Made by a program: the position numbers and the translations under genes
In this document: in pieces, positions 16,813 through 25,005 of the stretch
How the letters are laid out: each line of letters opens with the position of its first letter
Position numbering within the stretch: the stretch's first letter is position 1
Notes under the pieces: model-generated
Database searches by the model: none
What the model was told of the DNA's origin: nothing
The model's input: the letters and a program-made list of their open reading frames with translations, nothing else
Origin: Bacillota bacterium
GTDB taxonomy: Bacteria > Bacillota > UBA4882 > UBA10575
Direction of reading: 5' to 3'
Length of the DNA: 48,530 nt
NCBI GenBank assembly: GCA_012839115.1
Contig: DUNX01000098.1
Coordinates: 1-48,530 of the forward strand

Positions 16813-17392
16813 GAAGGGTCTCTCTTGGGTGCTTCTTTTGCTTCTTCTTTTTGCGCAGCCCGTTTGGGGACAGATTGCCGATCTGCCGCCCGGGCACTGG
16901 GCATATGAGGCTGTAAAAAAACTGGTCGACAAAGGGTACCTCGCATTATACGACGACGGGACTTTCCGGGGAACTTTCCCGGTAGACCGTTTTACCTTGG
17001 CCACGGTTGTTGCCAAGCTGCTTGTGGCAATGGAAGAAGGGCCGGAACCAGCTGATCTGGCCGATGCGGAATTGTTGCGGAAATTGACGAACGAATTCCG
17101 GAGTGAATTGGTTTTGCTCGCCACCAAAGACAAGGAACTGGCAGCAAGAGTGCAGCAGCTTGAAGAGAAACAGCTGATACTCTCCGAAGAGCTGACCAAA
17201 GGCATTGCCGGTCAACGTGAAGAAATAAACCGGTTACTCCAACCGCTGGAGTCGGATTACGCAAGGCTCGAAAGCGAGTTATTGCAATTACGCCGCGATC
17301 TGGAGAAGGAAAAACAGAAGAACCGCACCTATTTATTTATTGCCGGATTCCTTGGCCTGCTGATCGGCTACGGTATCAGCAGCGCCCGGTAG
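16790..17392 (+). CDS. SLH-domain protein with coiled coil and C-terminal membrane helix
   Basis: From TTG at 16790 (six bases after GGAGGAGGGG, overlapping the previous gene) the protein has 200 residues. It has a signal peptide (hydrophobic 12-22, cleavage near residue 27), one S-layer homology domain at about 29-82 (DLPPGHWAYEAVKKLVDKG, DGTFRGTFPVDRFTLA), a charged Glu/Leu/Lys heptad region at about 88-178 predicted to be coiled coil, and a membrane helix at about 181-197. SLH domains bind peptidoglycan-linked polymers. A single SLH plus a C-terminal helix, not a porin barrel, is unlike OmpM; it may tether wall to inner membrane. It is last in the TonB operon. Confidence 0.8.
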   Translation: MFRCKSIRKGLSWVLLLLLLFAQPVWGQIADLPPGHWAYEAVKKLVDKGYLALYDDGTFRGTFPVDRFTLATVVAKLLVAMEEGPEPADLADAELLRKLTNEFRSELVLLATKDKELAARVQQLEEKQLILSEELTKGIAGQREEINRLLQPLESDYARLESELLQLRRDLEKEKQKNRTYLFIAGFLGLLIGYGISSAR

Positions 17393-17395
17393 GAT

Positions 17396-17545
17396 TAGTC
17401 GGTATTGCGGCGGTAAGGTTTGTTTGCATTGCGTCTGATGCGATCCGTTTGTATTGTGCCGGTAAAAATCAGTCTCTATCACATCGGGTAAGTTCCATCT
17501 GTATTGTACCGGCAGGATCTGTCTATATTGCACCCCGCGGGAGCG
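17396..17545. repeat. 25-bp degenerate tandem repeat
   Basis: About six units of 24-25 bp resembling TCTGTATTGTACCGGCAGGA, starting near 17397, 17421, 17446, 17471, 17496 and 17520. The spacing is regular but units differ at several positions. It fills the spacer between the SLH gene and yceD. The period is not a multiple of three, so it is not a coding repeat. Confidence 0.75.
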
Positions 17546-17574
17546 CGCTCAGGAAAGAAATTTTCCTTTTAAAA

Positions 17575-17603
17575 TTGACAATGCTCTTTTCCTCGTTTAT
17601 AAT
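17575..17603 (+). promoter_or_regulatory. Consensus sigma-A promoter of yceD-rpmF
   Basis: TTGACA (17575-17580), a 17-nt spacer and TATAAT (17598-17603): an exact consensus. The yceD ATG is only 18 nt after the -10 box, so the leader is very short and just includes the site AGAGGTGA. Confidence 0.92.
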
Positions 17604-17620
17604 ACAGAGGTGATAAAAAA

Positions 17621-18118
17621 ATGGAGACCTTGTTAAGAGTCGACCTTAGTACGATTAAAGAGCAGACCGGCGGGGTGCTTGAGCTTTCGGAGAAACTCCA
17701 TCTCCCGTCACAGGGAAGGGTGGATTTTCCCGAACCGGTAACCGTACATGTACAGGTTAACCGGACAAACCAGGGTTATTATGTGTCAGGCAAGATCCAC
17801 GGGCGGTACCAGGTACCTTGCGACCGCTGTCTGGAGATGATCTGGGAACCCTTGGCCGCGGAATTTGCCGAGAATTTCTACGACCGGCGCAGCCGGGAAC
17901 GGGAAGAGAACGACAAGATTGCCGGGCCCGAGGGGATCGATCTGACGCCAACCCTTTTGGAAGCAATTACCTTTGCTCTTCCCATGAAGTATCTCTGCCG
18001 GACTGACTGCCGGGGTCTCTGTAGTGTCTGCGGAAAAAACCGCAATCTCAGCGGTTGTTCATGCAGTGAACAAAAAAATGACCCACGCCTGGCTGTGCTG
18101 GCCAAATGGAAGAAGTAG
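17621..18118 (+). CDS. YceD/DUF177-family protein
   Basis: The 165-residue protein has the conserved YceD pattern: CDRCLE in the middle and CRTDCRGLCSVCGKN followed by CSC near the end, with an acidic linker. Family members influence 23S rRNA accumulation and nearly always precede rpmF, as here. The cysteines probably bind zinc. It is driven by a consensus promoter, consistent with high expression alongside ribosomal protein L32. Confidence 0.92.
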   Translation: METLLRVDLSTIKEQTGGVLELSEKLHLPSQGRVDFPEPVTVHVQVNRTNQGYYVSGKIHGRYQVPCDRCLEMIWEPLAAEFAENFYDRRSREREENDKIAGPEGIDLTPTLLEAITFALPMKYLCRTDCRGLCSVCGKNRNLSGCSCSEQKNDPRLAVLAKWKK

Positions 18119-18134
18119 CGAGGAGGTGGAGGAG

Positions 18135-18335
18135 ATGGCCAACCCTAAGAAGAGACATACCCGGACCAGAAGAGACTTGCGGCGCACCCATTGGAAACTG
18201 GAACTCAAAACATTAACCCGTTGCGAGCATTGTCATGAACCCAAAATTGCCCACCGGGTCTGTCCCAATTGCGGTTATTACAAAGGCCGGCAGGTTTTTG
18301 AAGTAACCCAAAAGGAAAAGAAAAAGGTCACATAG
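18135..18335 (+). CDS. rpmF: Ribosomal protein L32 (bL32)
   Basis: bL32 is a small zinc-binding protein of the large ribosomal subunit. The 66-residue product begins MANPKKRHTRTRRDLRRTHW and has two CxxC pairs (CEHC and CPNCGYYKG), so it is the zinc-containing form. ATG at 18135 is preceded by GGAGGTGGAGG. It is co-transcribed with yceD and ended by a hairpin that includes its stop codon. Confidence 0.97.
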   Translation: MANPKKRHTRTRRDLRRTHWKLELKTLTRCEHCHEPKIAHRVCPNCGYYKGRQVFEVTQKEKKKVT

Positions 18336-18351
18336 GCCTTTTTTCTTTTCC
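18314..18351 (+). terminator. Terminator of rpmF
   Basis: A 14-bp stem (18314-18327 with 18337-18351, one extra T) made of GGAAAAGAAAAAGG and its complement; the pyrimidine arm doubles as the T-rich tail. The rpmF stop codon lies in the loop. Confidence 0.65.
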
Positions 18352-18464
18352 AGAAACCTCCCTGCGCTCCCTTGATTTGATATTTTAAGGTATTTTCTTT
18401 CTTTTTTTTAATATATAGATGTTTACAGGGTATTTTTTAGTTTATTGAAGGGAGGCTCGGACCG

Positions 18465-19490
18465 TTGAAAATTGCGGTGGATGCCATGGGGGGCGACTTC
18501 TCTCCTAGAGAAGCTGTTCGCGGCGGTCTTCAAGCCGCAGCAGAGAAGAACCTCCAGATTATTTTTGTCGGGCGCGAAGAAGAGATTAAAGAAGAACTCG
18601 CTGCCGCCGGTTATCAGGGAGAAGCCCACGCACTGGTTTCGATTGTCGATGCCCCCGAAGTAATCACCATGGATGAGCATCCGGCTACTGCGGTAAGGAA
18701 AAAAAGAAATTCCTCCATTGTCGTGGCCAACCGTTTGGTCAAAGAAGGAGCGGCGGATGCCGTTGTCTCTGCCGGTAATACCGGGGCAGCGATGGCCGCT
18801 TCCCTCTTGACTTTAGGCCGGATTCCGGGGATTGCCCGCCCGGCAATTGCCATTCCCATGCCTACTTTACGCGGGGCAACGATCCTTCTGGACGCCGGGG
18901 CCAATGCCGATTGCGATCCAAAGGATTTGTTGCAATTCGGCCTGATGGGAACGGTCTATGCCGAAGCAATTATGGGAATCGATTCGCCCCAGGTGGGGTT
19001 ACTCAGTATCGGTGAGGAAGAAACAAAAGGCAACCGTTTGGTCCTTGAAAGCCACCAACTCTTCAAGAAAAGCAGTCTGAACTTCATCGGTAATATTGAA
19101 GGGCAGGAGCTTCCGAAGGGCCTTTGTGATGTGGCGGTCTGCGACGGGTTTGTTGGCAACATCGTCTTGAAACTTACAGAAGGCGTGGCCGGCGTATTTC
19201 TACAACAGTTTAAAGAGATCCTGACCGGTTCCCTACGGGGCAAAACCGCTGCTTTACTCATTAAAGCGGGCTTACAATCCCTGCGCAACCGGTTGGATTA
19301 TGCCGAATATGGCGGCGCCCCGCTCTTAGGGGTCCAGGGGATTACAATTATCAGTCATGGGCGTTCCAAGGCCAGAGCCTTTAAAAATGCGGTCCTTTTT
19401 GGGGCAAAGGCAGTGGAGGAAGGGTTGATTGACAGGATCCGGCAGGCGATCGAAGATTATAGAGGATTAGGCAAAAAGGTGAAGGAATAG
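18465..19490 (+). CDS. plsX: Phosphate acyltransferase PlsX
   Basis: PlsX makes acyl-phosphate from acyl-ACP for phospholipid synthesis. The 341-residue protein starts MKIAVDAMGGDFSP, the family hallmark, and has VSAGNTGAAMAASL, LDAGANADCDP and GVAGVFLQQFKE. The start is TTG at 18465 with GGGAGG upstream. It opens the fatty acid cluster. A fapR gene, often just upstream in Firmicutes, is absent, and I saw no FapR box. Confidence 0.96.
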   Translation: MKIAVDAMGGDFSPREAVRGGLQAAAEKNLQIIFVGREEEIKEELAAAGYQGEAHALVSIVDAPEVITMDEHPATAVRKKRNSSIVVANRLVKEGAADAVVSAGNTGAAMAASLLTLGRIPGIARPAIAIPMPTLRGATILLDAGANADCDPKDLLQFGLMGTVYAEAIMGIDSPQVGLLSIGEEETKGNRLVLESHQLFKKSSLNFIGNIEGQELPKGLCDVAVCDGFVGNIVLKLTEGVAGVFLQQFKEILTGSLRGKTAALLIKAGLQSLRNRLDYAEYGGAPLLGVQGITIISHGRSKARAFKNAVLFGAKAVEEGLIDRIRQAIEDYRGLGKKVKE

Positions 19491-19511
19491 AAGGATGGTA
19501 GGAGGTTGGCA

Positions 19512-20462
19512 ATGACCGGAAAGAAATTGGCATTTCTTTTTCCCGGCCAGGGAACCCAAAGGGTAGGAATGGGAGAAGCTTTTTATAAAGAACATGCAGA
19601 AGCCAGAGAGGTTTTTGCCGAAGCGGAAGAGGTTTTGGGCCTGCCTTTGCGGAGTTATTGTTTTGCAGGGCCTGCTGAGGAACTTACAGCCACCCGTATC
19701 GCCCAACCGGCGATTGTCACTGTAACCTTCATTATCTCTCAGTTAATGCAAAGGAAAGGAATTGCCCCTTCTTTTGTTGCCGGACACAGCCTAGGGGAGT
19801 ATACGGCCCTGGCTGCTGCCGGCGTTTTACCGTTTTGCGAGGTTTTGCTCCTTGTCCGGAAAAGAGCGGAATTAATGGCGGCTGTTCCCGGTGAAGGTGG
19901 TATGGCCGCCGTACTGAATGTCTCACCCGAACGTTTAGAGGAGATTTTGGCCAAGTATAAGCGGGAAGGGTTGATCGAAGCGGCCAATTTCAATTCTCCC
20001 TCCCAAATTGTGGTTTCCGGGGAGAAAAAATTGGTTATGCGCCTGGCCGAGGAGATTAATAGTAGTAATACTAGTAAAGAGAAAACTGGTAAAGCTATAC
20101 TTCTAGAAGTGAGCGGAGCTTTTCATTCCGGGATGATGAAGCCGGCAGCGGAGGAATTCGGGAAGATACTGGCGGGCTTTAATTTTTCCACCCCAGTAGT
20201 CCCACTGGTAACCAATGTTACCGCCAAAGCGGTTACGGCAGCAGGGGAGATTCCCGGTTTATTAGAAAAGCAGCTTTATTCTCCGGTTTTATGGGACAAG
20301 TCCTTACGCCAACTGGAGAAGATGGGGGCAGAGGTTTTCCTGGAAATCGGCGGGAAAGTCCTGACGGGTTTGGTCAAAAAGACGCTACCGGGGGCGAAAA
20401 CCCTCGCCGTGGTTGAACCGGAGGACCTTAAAAAAGTTCTTGCATTTTTAGAGGAGGTTTAG
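19512..20462 (+). CDS. fabD: Malonyl-CoA-ACP transacylase
   Basis: FabD transfers malonyl from CoA to ACP. The 316-residue protein has [12 protein letters not shown] near the start, the nucleophile motif [10 protein letters not shown] with Ser at about 92, the catalytic His in SGAFHSGMM, and the VTNVTA segment. ATG at 19512 is six bases after GGAGG; TTG at 19506 is too close to the site. A short Asn/Ser-rich insert (NSSNTSKEK) lies at about 181-190. Confidence 0.96.
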   Translation: MTGKKLAFLFPGQGTQRVGMGEAFYKEHAEAREVFAEAEEVLGLPLRSYCFAGPAEELTATRIAQPAIVTVTFIISQLMQRKGIAPSFVAGHSLGEYTALAAAGVLPFCEVLLLVRKRAELMAAVPGEGGMAAVLNVSPERLEEILAKYKREGLIEAANFNSPSQIVVSGEKKLVMRLAEEINSSNTSKEKTGKAILLEVSGAFHSGMMKPAAEEFGKILAGFNFSTPVVPLVTNVTAKAVTAAGEIPGLLEKQLYSPVLWDKSLRQLEKMGAEVFLEIGGKVLTGLVKKTLPGAKTLAVVEPEDLKKVLAFLEEV

Positions 20463-20466
20463 TAAT

Positions 20467-21204
20467 ATGAAAATAGCTCATGAGGTGGCTTTAGTCACCG
20501 GCGCCGCCCGGGGGATTGGTCAAGCGATCGCCCTGGCGCTGGCAGAAGCAGGAGCTTCGGTGGTTTTGGCTGATCTTCTCCCGGAAGTAAACGAGACCGC
20601 CGCCGCCTTGCGGGAAAAAGGTTATAAAGCCTGTGCGGTCACAGGCAATGTCGCCTCCCTTGCCGATGCTCAGCAGATGGTGGAAAAGGCCATTGACGAA
20701 TACGGCAGGCTGGATATTCTAGTTAATAACGCCGGAATTACCCGGGACAACCTGTTATTACGCATGCCGGAAGAGGATTGGGATCAGGTCGTCGCCGTAA
20801 ATCTTAAAGGGACTTTTAACATGACTAAATCTGCTGTGAAAACCATGATCAAACAGCGGTCCGGGAAAATAATCAATATTGCTTCGGTCATCGGTCAGAT
20901 CGGTAATACCGGCCAGGCCAATTACGCGGCCTCAAAAGCAGGGGTCATAGCTTTCACAAAAACAATGGCCAGAGAACTTGCGAGCAGGGGAATAAGAGTT
21001 AACGCGGTCGCTCCCGGCTTTATTCAATCGCTAATGACGGAGAATCTGCCGGAAGAGATAAAAAACACCATTTTGCGCCAAATTCCATTGGGGAAATTCG
21101 GCCAACCGGAAGACGTCGCCAAGGTAGTTGTTTTTCTTGCTTCTGAGGTGGCAGGGTATATTACCGGACAGGTTTTGCGGGTCGATGGTGGAATGGTAAT
21201 GTAA
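20467..21204 (+). CDS. fabG: 3-oxoacyl-ACP reductase
   Basis: FabG reduces beta-ketoacyl-ACP with NADPH. It is a 245-residue short-chain dehydrogenase: [12 protein letters not shown] (cofactor loop), [11 protein letters not shown], catalytic Ser in [10 protein letters not shown] and YAASK with Tyr and Lys, and the C-terminal GGMVM. The gene starts four bases after fabD, indicating one transcript. Confidence 0.96.
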   Translation: MKIAHEVALVTGAARGIGQAIALALAEAGASVVLADLLPEVNETAAALREKGYKACAVTGNVASLADAQQMVEKAIDEYGRLDILVNNAGITRDNLLLRMPEEDWDQVVAVNLKGTFNMTKSAVKTMIKQRSGKIINIASVIGQIGNTGQANYAASKAGVIAFTKTMARELASRGIRVNAVAPGFIQSLMTENLPEEIKNTILRQIPLGKFGQPEDVAKVVVFLASEVAGYITGQVLRVDGGMVM

Positions 21205-21284
21205 GCAGAAGAAGATGGTCTTGCAATTTTCACAAGGAAATTTGACAAGTTTTCCCAGGATAGGAAATTGTGGAAGGAGGTGAC

Positions 21285-21524
21285 ATGGTGGATAATATAT
21301 TTGACAAGATTAAAGAAATTGTGGTGGAGCAGTTGGGTGTCGATGATGAAGAGGTGACAGAGAAAGCCTCTTTTGTCGATGATTTGGGCGCCGACTCCCT
21401 GGATATTGTGGAACTTATTATGGCCCTGGAGGAAGAGTTTGATATGGAGATCCCGGATGAGGACGCCGAAAAAATCTCCACCGTGGGGGATGCCATAAAA
21501 TACATTAAAGAGCACTCTCAATAA
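21285..21524 (+). CDS. acpP: Acyl carrier protein
   Basis: ACP carries growing acyl chains on phosphopantetheine. The 79-residue acidic protein has the attachment Ser in [13 protein letters not shown] and the expected helical pattern ([25 protein letters not shown]). ATG at 21285 follows AAGGAGGTGAC; an in-frame start at 21270 would place that site inside the gene. Confidence 0.97.
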   Translation: MVDNIFDKIKEIVVEQLGVDDEEVTEKASFVDDLGADSLDIVELIMALEEEFDMEIPDEDAEKISTVGDAIKYIKEHSQ

Positions 21525-21535
21525 ACCAAGTTTCG

Positions 21536-21570
21536 GAAAGTCCCGGGAAAACTCGGGACTTTCTTAAAAA
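21536..21570 (+). terminator. Hairpin after acpP
   Basis: GAAAGTCCCG (21536-21545) pairs with CGGGACTTTC (21554-21563). A T-run appears only after a short A-rich gap (21573-21579), so termination may be partial and allow read-through to fabF. Confidence 0.6.
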
Positions 21571-21587
21571 CCTTTTTTTGCTGTAAT

Positions 21588-21618
21588 AATATCCCCCACC
21601 TATTGTGGTGGGGATATT
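21588..21618 (+). repeat. Hairpin between acpP and fabF
   Basis: AATATCCCC-C-ACC pairs with GGT-GGGGATATT (12 bp, one bulged C, loop TATTGT). There is no following T-tract. It lies 95 nt upstream of fabF and may stabilise or regulate its mRNA. Confidence 0.6.
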
Positions 21619-21713
21619 CATAGTGCTAATTCTTGCCACCATACTGGCAGTGCCAAAGTACTATCACAAGCGAAAGCCCAACCTGGGTAGTGTATACTGA
21701 ATGAGGTGGGAAA

Positions 21714-22955
21714 ATGAAAAAAAGAGTCGTCATTACCGGACTGGGAATCATAACAGCTTTAGGCCAAGATGTTGAGGAGTTTTGGCCTGCTATTGTCAAC
21801 GGCCGGTCCGGCGTATCCTTAATCACTGCTTTTGACACCACCAACTTTGACGTAAAAATCGGATGCGAGGTTAAAGATTTTGATCCTTCGGCATTTATTG
21901 ATAAAAAAAGCCTCCGGAGAATGGACCGGTTTGTCCAGTTTGCAGTGGTAGCTGCCTTAAAAGCCCTGCAAGACTCAGGAATCGAAATAAACGAGGAAAA
22001 CGCTTCCCGGGTTGGGGTGGTATTAGGTTCTGGAATCGGCGGCATGCATACAATGGAGGAACAGTTTAAAGTAAATCATGAGAAAGGACCGCGACGGGTC
22101 AGTCCCTTTTTCATCCCCATGATCATCGCTAATATGGGCGCCGGACAGGTTTCGATTTATACCGGGGCCCGGGGGCCCAGCTTCTCGACGGTAACCGCCT
22201 GCGCTTCCAGTGCCCATGCGATTGGCGAGGCTTTCCGTGCCATCCAGTATGGCGATGCGGATGCGATGATTGCCGGCGGTTCCGAGGCGACAATTACTCC
22301 CATTTCTTATGCGGGTTTCACGTCAGCGGGAACCCTCGCCAAGCGGAATGATGAACCGGAAAAAGCCAGCCGTCCCTTTGACGCCGGGAGAGATGGTTTT
22401 GTCATGGGAGAAGGCGCCGGCGTAATTATCCTGGAGGAACTGGAAAAAGCCCGGGCGCGGGGAGCCAGGATCTACGCGGAAATCATCGGATATGGACTCT
22501 CCTGTGATGCTTATCACATAACAGCGCCACACCCGGAGGGGCTGGGTGGGTACGAAGCCATGAAAAACACCCTGAAAGATGCGGGTCTGAAACCGGAAGA
22601 GATTGAATATATTAACGCCCATGGCACCTCCACCATTCCTAATGACAAAATCGAAACCATGGCCATTAAAAGGCTTTTTGGCGAACATGCCTATAAACTG
22701 GCGGTCAGTTCCACCAAATCCATGCTCGGGCACCTGCTGGGCGCCGCCGGCGGAGTCGAGGCGATCATTACTGCTCTAGCCTTAAAAAACGGGGTTATTC
22801 CCCCGACGATTAATTACGAAACACCGGATCCCGACTGTGACCTGGATTATGTGCCCAATAAGACCAGAACAAAGGAATTCCGTTATGCGCTCTCAAACTC
22901 TTTTGGTTTTGGCGGTCATAACGCCTGCTTAGCTTTTGCCCGGTTTGATGAGTGA
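21714..22955 (+). CDS. fabF: 3-oxoacyl-ACP synthase II (KAS II)
   Basis: FabF condenses malonyl-ACP with acyl-ACP. The 413-residue protein has [13 protein letters not shown] at the start, the nucleophile Cys in [13 protein letters not shown] (about 163), the two catalytic His residues in [11 protein letters not shown] and [14 protein letters not shown], and [14 protein letters not shown] near the end. ATG at 21714 follows GAGGTGGG. It is separated from acpP by 190 bases with two hairpins. fabH and an enoyl reductase are not in the window. Confidence 0.97.
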   Translation: MKKRVVITGLGIITALGQDVEEFWPAIVNGRSGVSLITAFDTTNFDVKIGCEVKDFDPSAFIDKKSLRRMDRFVQFAVVAALKALQDSGIEINEENASRVGVVLGSGIGGMHTMEEQFKVNHEKGPRRVSPFFIPMIIANMGAGQVSIYTGARGPSFSTVTACASSAHAIGEAFRAIQYGDADAMIAGGSEATITPISYAGFTSAGTLAKRNDEPEKASRPFDAGRDGFVMGEGAGVIILEELEKARARGARIYAEIIGYGLSCDAYHITAPHPEGLGGYEAMKNTLKDAGLKPEEIEYINAHGTSTIPNDKIETMAIKRLFGEHAYKLAVSSTKSMLGHLLGAAGGVEAIITALALKNGVIPPTINYETPDPDCDLDYVPNKTRTKEFRYALSNSFGFGGHNACLAFARFDE

Positions 22956-22961
22956 GACGGT

Positions 22962-23687
22962 ATGGGCGGGAAAAACAAGAAAAAAACTGTTATAAAACCA
23001 CCCCGGGACCACCATAAACTCGCCCGGAAACTGGGGATTTCCAGCGAGGGGTTACCCCTTTTAAAACAAGCATTGACCCACCGTTCCTACAGCCATTTAG
23101 CGGGGGAACCCTCCAACGAACGCCTGGAATTTCTTGGCGACTCCGTTCTTTCTTTGGCCATCACTGAATATCTTTATTCTAAATACCCCCGGAAAAACGA
23201 GGGGGAATTGTCAAAGATCCGGGCTTGGCTGGTTAACGCGGTGACATTAGCCAAGGTGGCGGAGGAACTTGAGGTTGGCGCGTATATTCTTCTGGGGACA
23301 GGAGAAGAAAAATCCGGGGGACGAAAAAGAGAGGCTTTACTGGCTGATGTAATGGAAGCATTAATAGCGGCAGTTTTCTTGAACCGCGGCTGGGAACAGG
23401 TGAAAAAATTCATCATCCGGCACTGGGGGGCAGAACTTAAGCAACTACTGGCCGCGGGGGAGGAACCACTGGATCCCAAAACCCGGTTGCAGGAGTTACT
23501 GCAGAGAAAGGGAGAATCTCCCCGCTATGCTTTGGTCCGGGTTGACGGGCCTGATCATGACCGTAGTTATACGGTAAGCGCCTATTACCGGGATAAAGTA
23601 GTCGGTACCGGCCAAGGCAAAAGCAAGAAAGAAGCGGAACAGGAAGCGGCAAAAGAAGCTTTGCAGTATCTGGGGAAACTTACTTGA
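22962..23687 (+). CDS. rnc: Ribonuclease III
   Basis: RNase III cleaves double-stranded RNA in rRNA maturation and mRNA control. The 241-residue protein has the signature NERLEFLGDSVLSLA with the catalytic Glu and Asp, the second acidic pair in LLADVMEALIAAVFL, and a C-terminal dsRNA-binding domain (PKTRLQELLQ; GQGKSKKEAEQEAAKEAL). A short basic N-terminal extension precedes the nuclease domain. It begins six bases after fabF. Confidence 0.96.
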   Translation: MGGKNKKKTVIKPPRDHHKLARKLGISSEGLPLLKQALTHRSYSHLAGEPSNERLEFLGDSVLSLAITEYLYSKYPRKNEGELSKIRAWLVNAVTLAKVAEELEVGAYILLGTGEEKSGGRKREALLADVMEALIAAVFLNRGWEQVKKFIIRHWGAELKQLLAAGEEPLDPKTRLQELLQRKGESPRYALVRVDGPDHDRSYTVSAYYRDKVVGTGQGKSKKEAEQEAAKEALQYLGKLT

Positions 23688-23786
23688 TAATGAAGGAAAT
23701 CATCAACGGTTGTGTAATTATAACAGCAGGTGTAATTAACTGGCAGGGATCGCGCGCACGTTAGAGAAAGGGAGGGAGAATAAGCA

Positions 23787-24047
23787 TTGGAGGTTCTAAA
23801 GGTTTCAGCAAAATCCAGTCCCAAGTCTGTGGCCGGTGCTTTGGCAGCGGTAGTAAGAGAGAAAAAATTTGTAGAAATCCAGGCTATAGGCGCCGGCGCC
23901 GTAAACCAGGCGATTAAAGCAATCGCGATTGCCCGTGGTTACGTGGCTCCCAACGGAATCAATTTGATTTGCATTCCGGCCTTTTCTGAAGTGGAGATTG
24001 ACGGAGAGGAGCGAACAGCAATTAAGTTTGTTGTTCAACCCAGGTAA
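23787..24047 (+). CDS. spoVS: Stage V sporulation protein S
   Basis: SpoVS is a small Alba-like protein needed for spore coat and core development in spore-formers and is also found in some non-sporulating thermophiles. The 86-residue protein has VLKVSAKSSPKSVAGALA, the AIGAGAVNQAIKAIAIARG core and PAFSEVEIDGEERTAIKF, all strongly conserved. The start is TTG at 23787, after GGGAGGGAG. It sits alone between rnc and a sigma factor gene, which supports a sporulating organism. Confidence 0.95.
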   Translation: MEVLKVSAKSSPKSVAGALAAVVREKKFVEIQAIGAGAVNQAIKAIAIARGYVAPNGINLICIPAFSEVEIDGEERTAIKFVVQPR

Positions 24048-24065
24048 AAAGAAAATCGTTTTTCC

Positions 24066-24096
24066 TTGACACCGGTCGATAATTTTCCGGTATATA
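24066..24096 (+). promoter_or_regulatory. Possible promoter of the sigma factor gene
   Basis: TTGACA (24066-24071) with TATATA at 24091-24096. The spacer is 19 nt, longer than ideal, so the assignment is moderate. Confidence 0.5.
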
Positions 24097-24153
24097 GGGG
24101 ACAACCTGGCCATATATATTTATCAGGACGTGATATGGTCAGGAGGTGGCGGC

Positions 24154-24840
24154 ATGAGTCCCAGCAACCAGGAACGCGATTTGGAGTTCATTACCAGGAT
24201 AAAACGGTCTGAAGATCCGGTGGCAAAGGAGGATTTGGTCCGTAAGTACCTCCCAATGGTCAAACATATTGTGAAAAAAAACATAAATTCAGCACCGGGC
24301 GAGTATGAAGATCTGTTGCAAGAAGGGGTCATCGGGTTACTTAAAGCGATTAATAAATATAATCACGAGCTGTATTCCATTAAATTCAGCACTTTTGCTT
24401 ATATCTGTATTTTACGGAAAATCTATAATGCCCGGCGGCAAATTTGGAATACGGGAAACCGCTTGACACAAGAAGCCACTTCCTTTTATCAGGAACTTAC
24501 GCCGGAAGACTCACGGGTTCTCCTGGACTTAATCAATGATTCCACTTTCGACCCGGCGAGGATTATTGAAGAAAAGCTGACCAGCCTCCGGCTGGAAAAG
24601 GTTTTAAAAGCCCATCTCTCACCCGTTGAGTATCTTGTCTTCTTTCTTTATCTCCAAGGGCTCTCTTGCCGCGAAATCCAGAAAAAACTCGGGATCAAAG
24701 CAAAAGTGGTTGACAATGCCAAGACCCGGGCCCGCCTGAAGTTGCAACGGGTAATTAAGCGTTATGGATCATTGCTCAACCCGGAAATCCCTCTAAAGAC
24801 CAGAAAGAGAAGGGATTTGTCGCTCAAGATTATTTCGTAA
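24154..24840 (+). CDS. Sigma-70 family factor, SigH-like
   Basis: The 228-residue protein has region 2 (YLPMVKHIVKK, EYEDLLQEGVIGLLKAINKY, FSTFAYICILRKIYNARRQ) and region 4 (LSPVEYLVFFLYLQGLSCREIQKKL then a helix-turn-helix ending KTRARLKLQRVI). It lacks regions 1.1 and 3, like SigH, the factor that starts sporulation and late-growth genes in Bacillus. Length and the neighbouring spoVS fit that reading, but a different group 3 factor is possible. ATG at 24154 follows AGGAGGTGG; a GTG at 24130 lies before that site. Confidence 0.8.
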   Translation: MSPSNQERDLEFITRIKRSEDPVAKEDLVRKYLPMVKHIVKKNINSAPGEYEDLLQEGVIGLLKAINKYNHELYSIKFSTFAYICILRKIYNARRQIWNTGNRLTQEATSFYQELTPEDSRVLLDLINDSTFDPARIIEEKLTSLRLEKVLKAHLSPVEYLVFFLYLQGLSCREIQKKLGIKAKVVDNAKTRARLKLQRVIKRYGSLLNPEIPLKTRKRRDLSLKIIS

Positions 24841-24916
24841 AGAACCGGGGCAAATATATACATCAGCAAGCCTAAGAGAGTGGATTTAATTTTCAATTGG
24901 GGGAATTTAAGAGTCG

Positions 24917-24948
24917 CACCCGTCAGAAAAATGACGGGTGTTTTTTTT
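24917..24948 (+). terminator. Terminator of the sigma factor gene
   Basis: CACCCGTCA (24917-24925) pairs perfectly with TGACGGGTG (24932-24940), followed by eight T. Confidence 0.92.
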
Positions 24949-25005
24949 ACAGAAAGTATGATAGAATAATATAAGTTATTGAATAACTGCAGGGGAGGAG
25001 CGTAA

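Noticed and set aside
17333-17533. Minus-strand open frame over the 25-bp repeats
   Set aside because: It overlaps the SLH gene end and is produced by the repeat; the repeat period is not a multiple of three and there is no ribosome site.
18352-18464. FapR operator upstream of plsX
   Set aside because: No match to the TTAGTACCTGATACTAA-like palindrome was seen.
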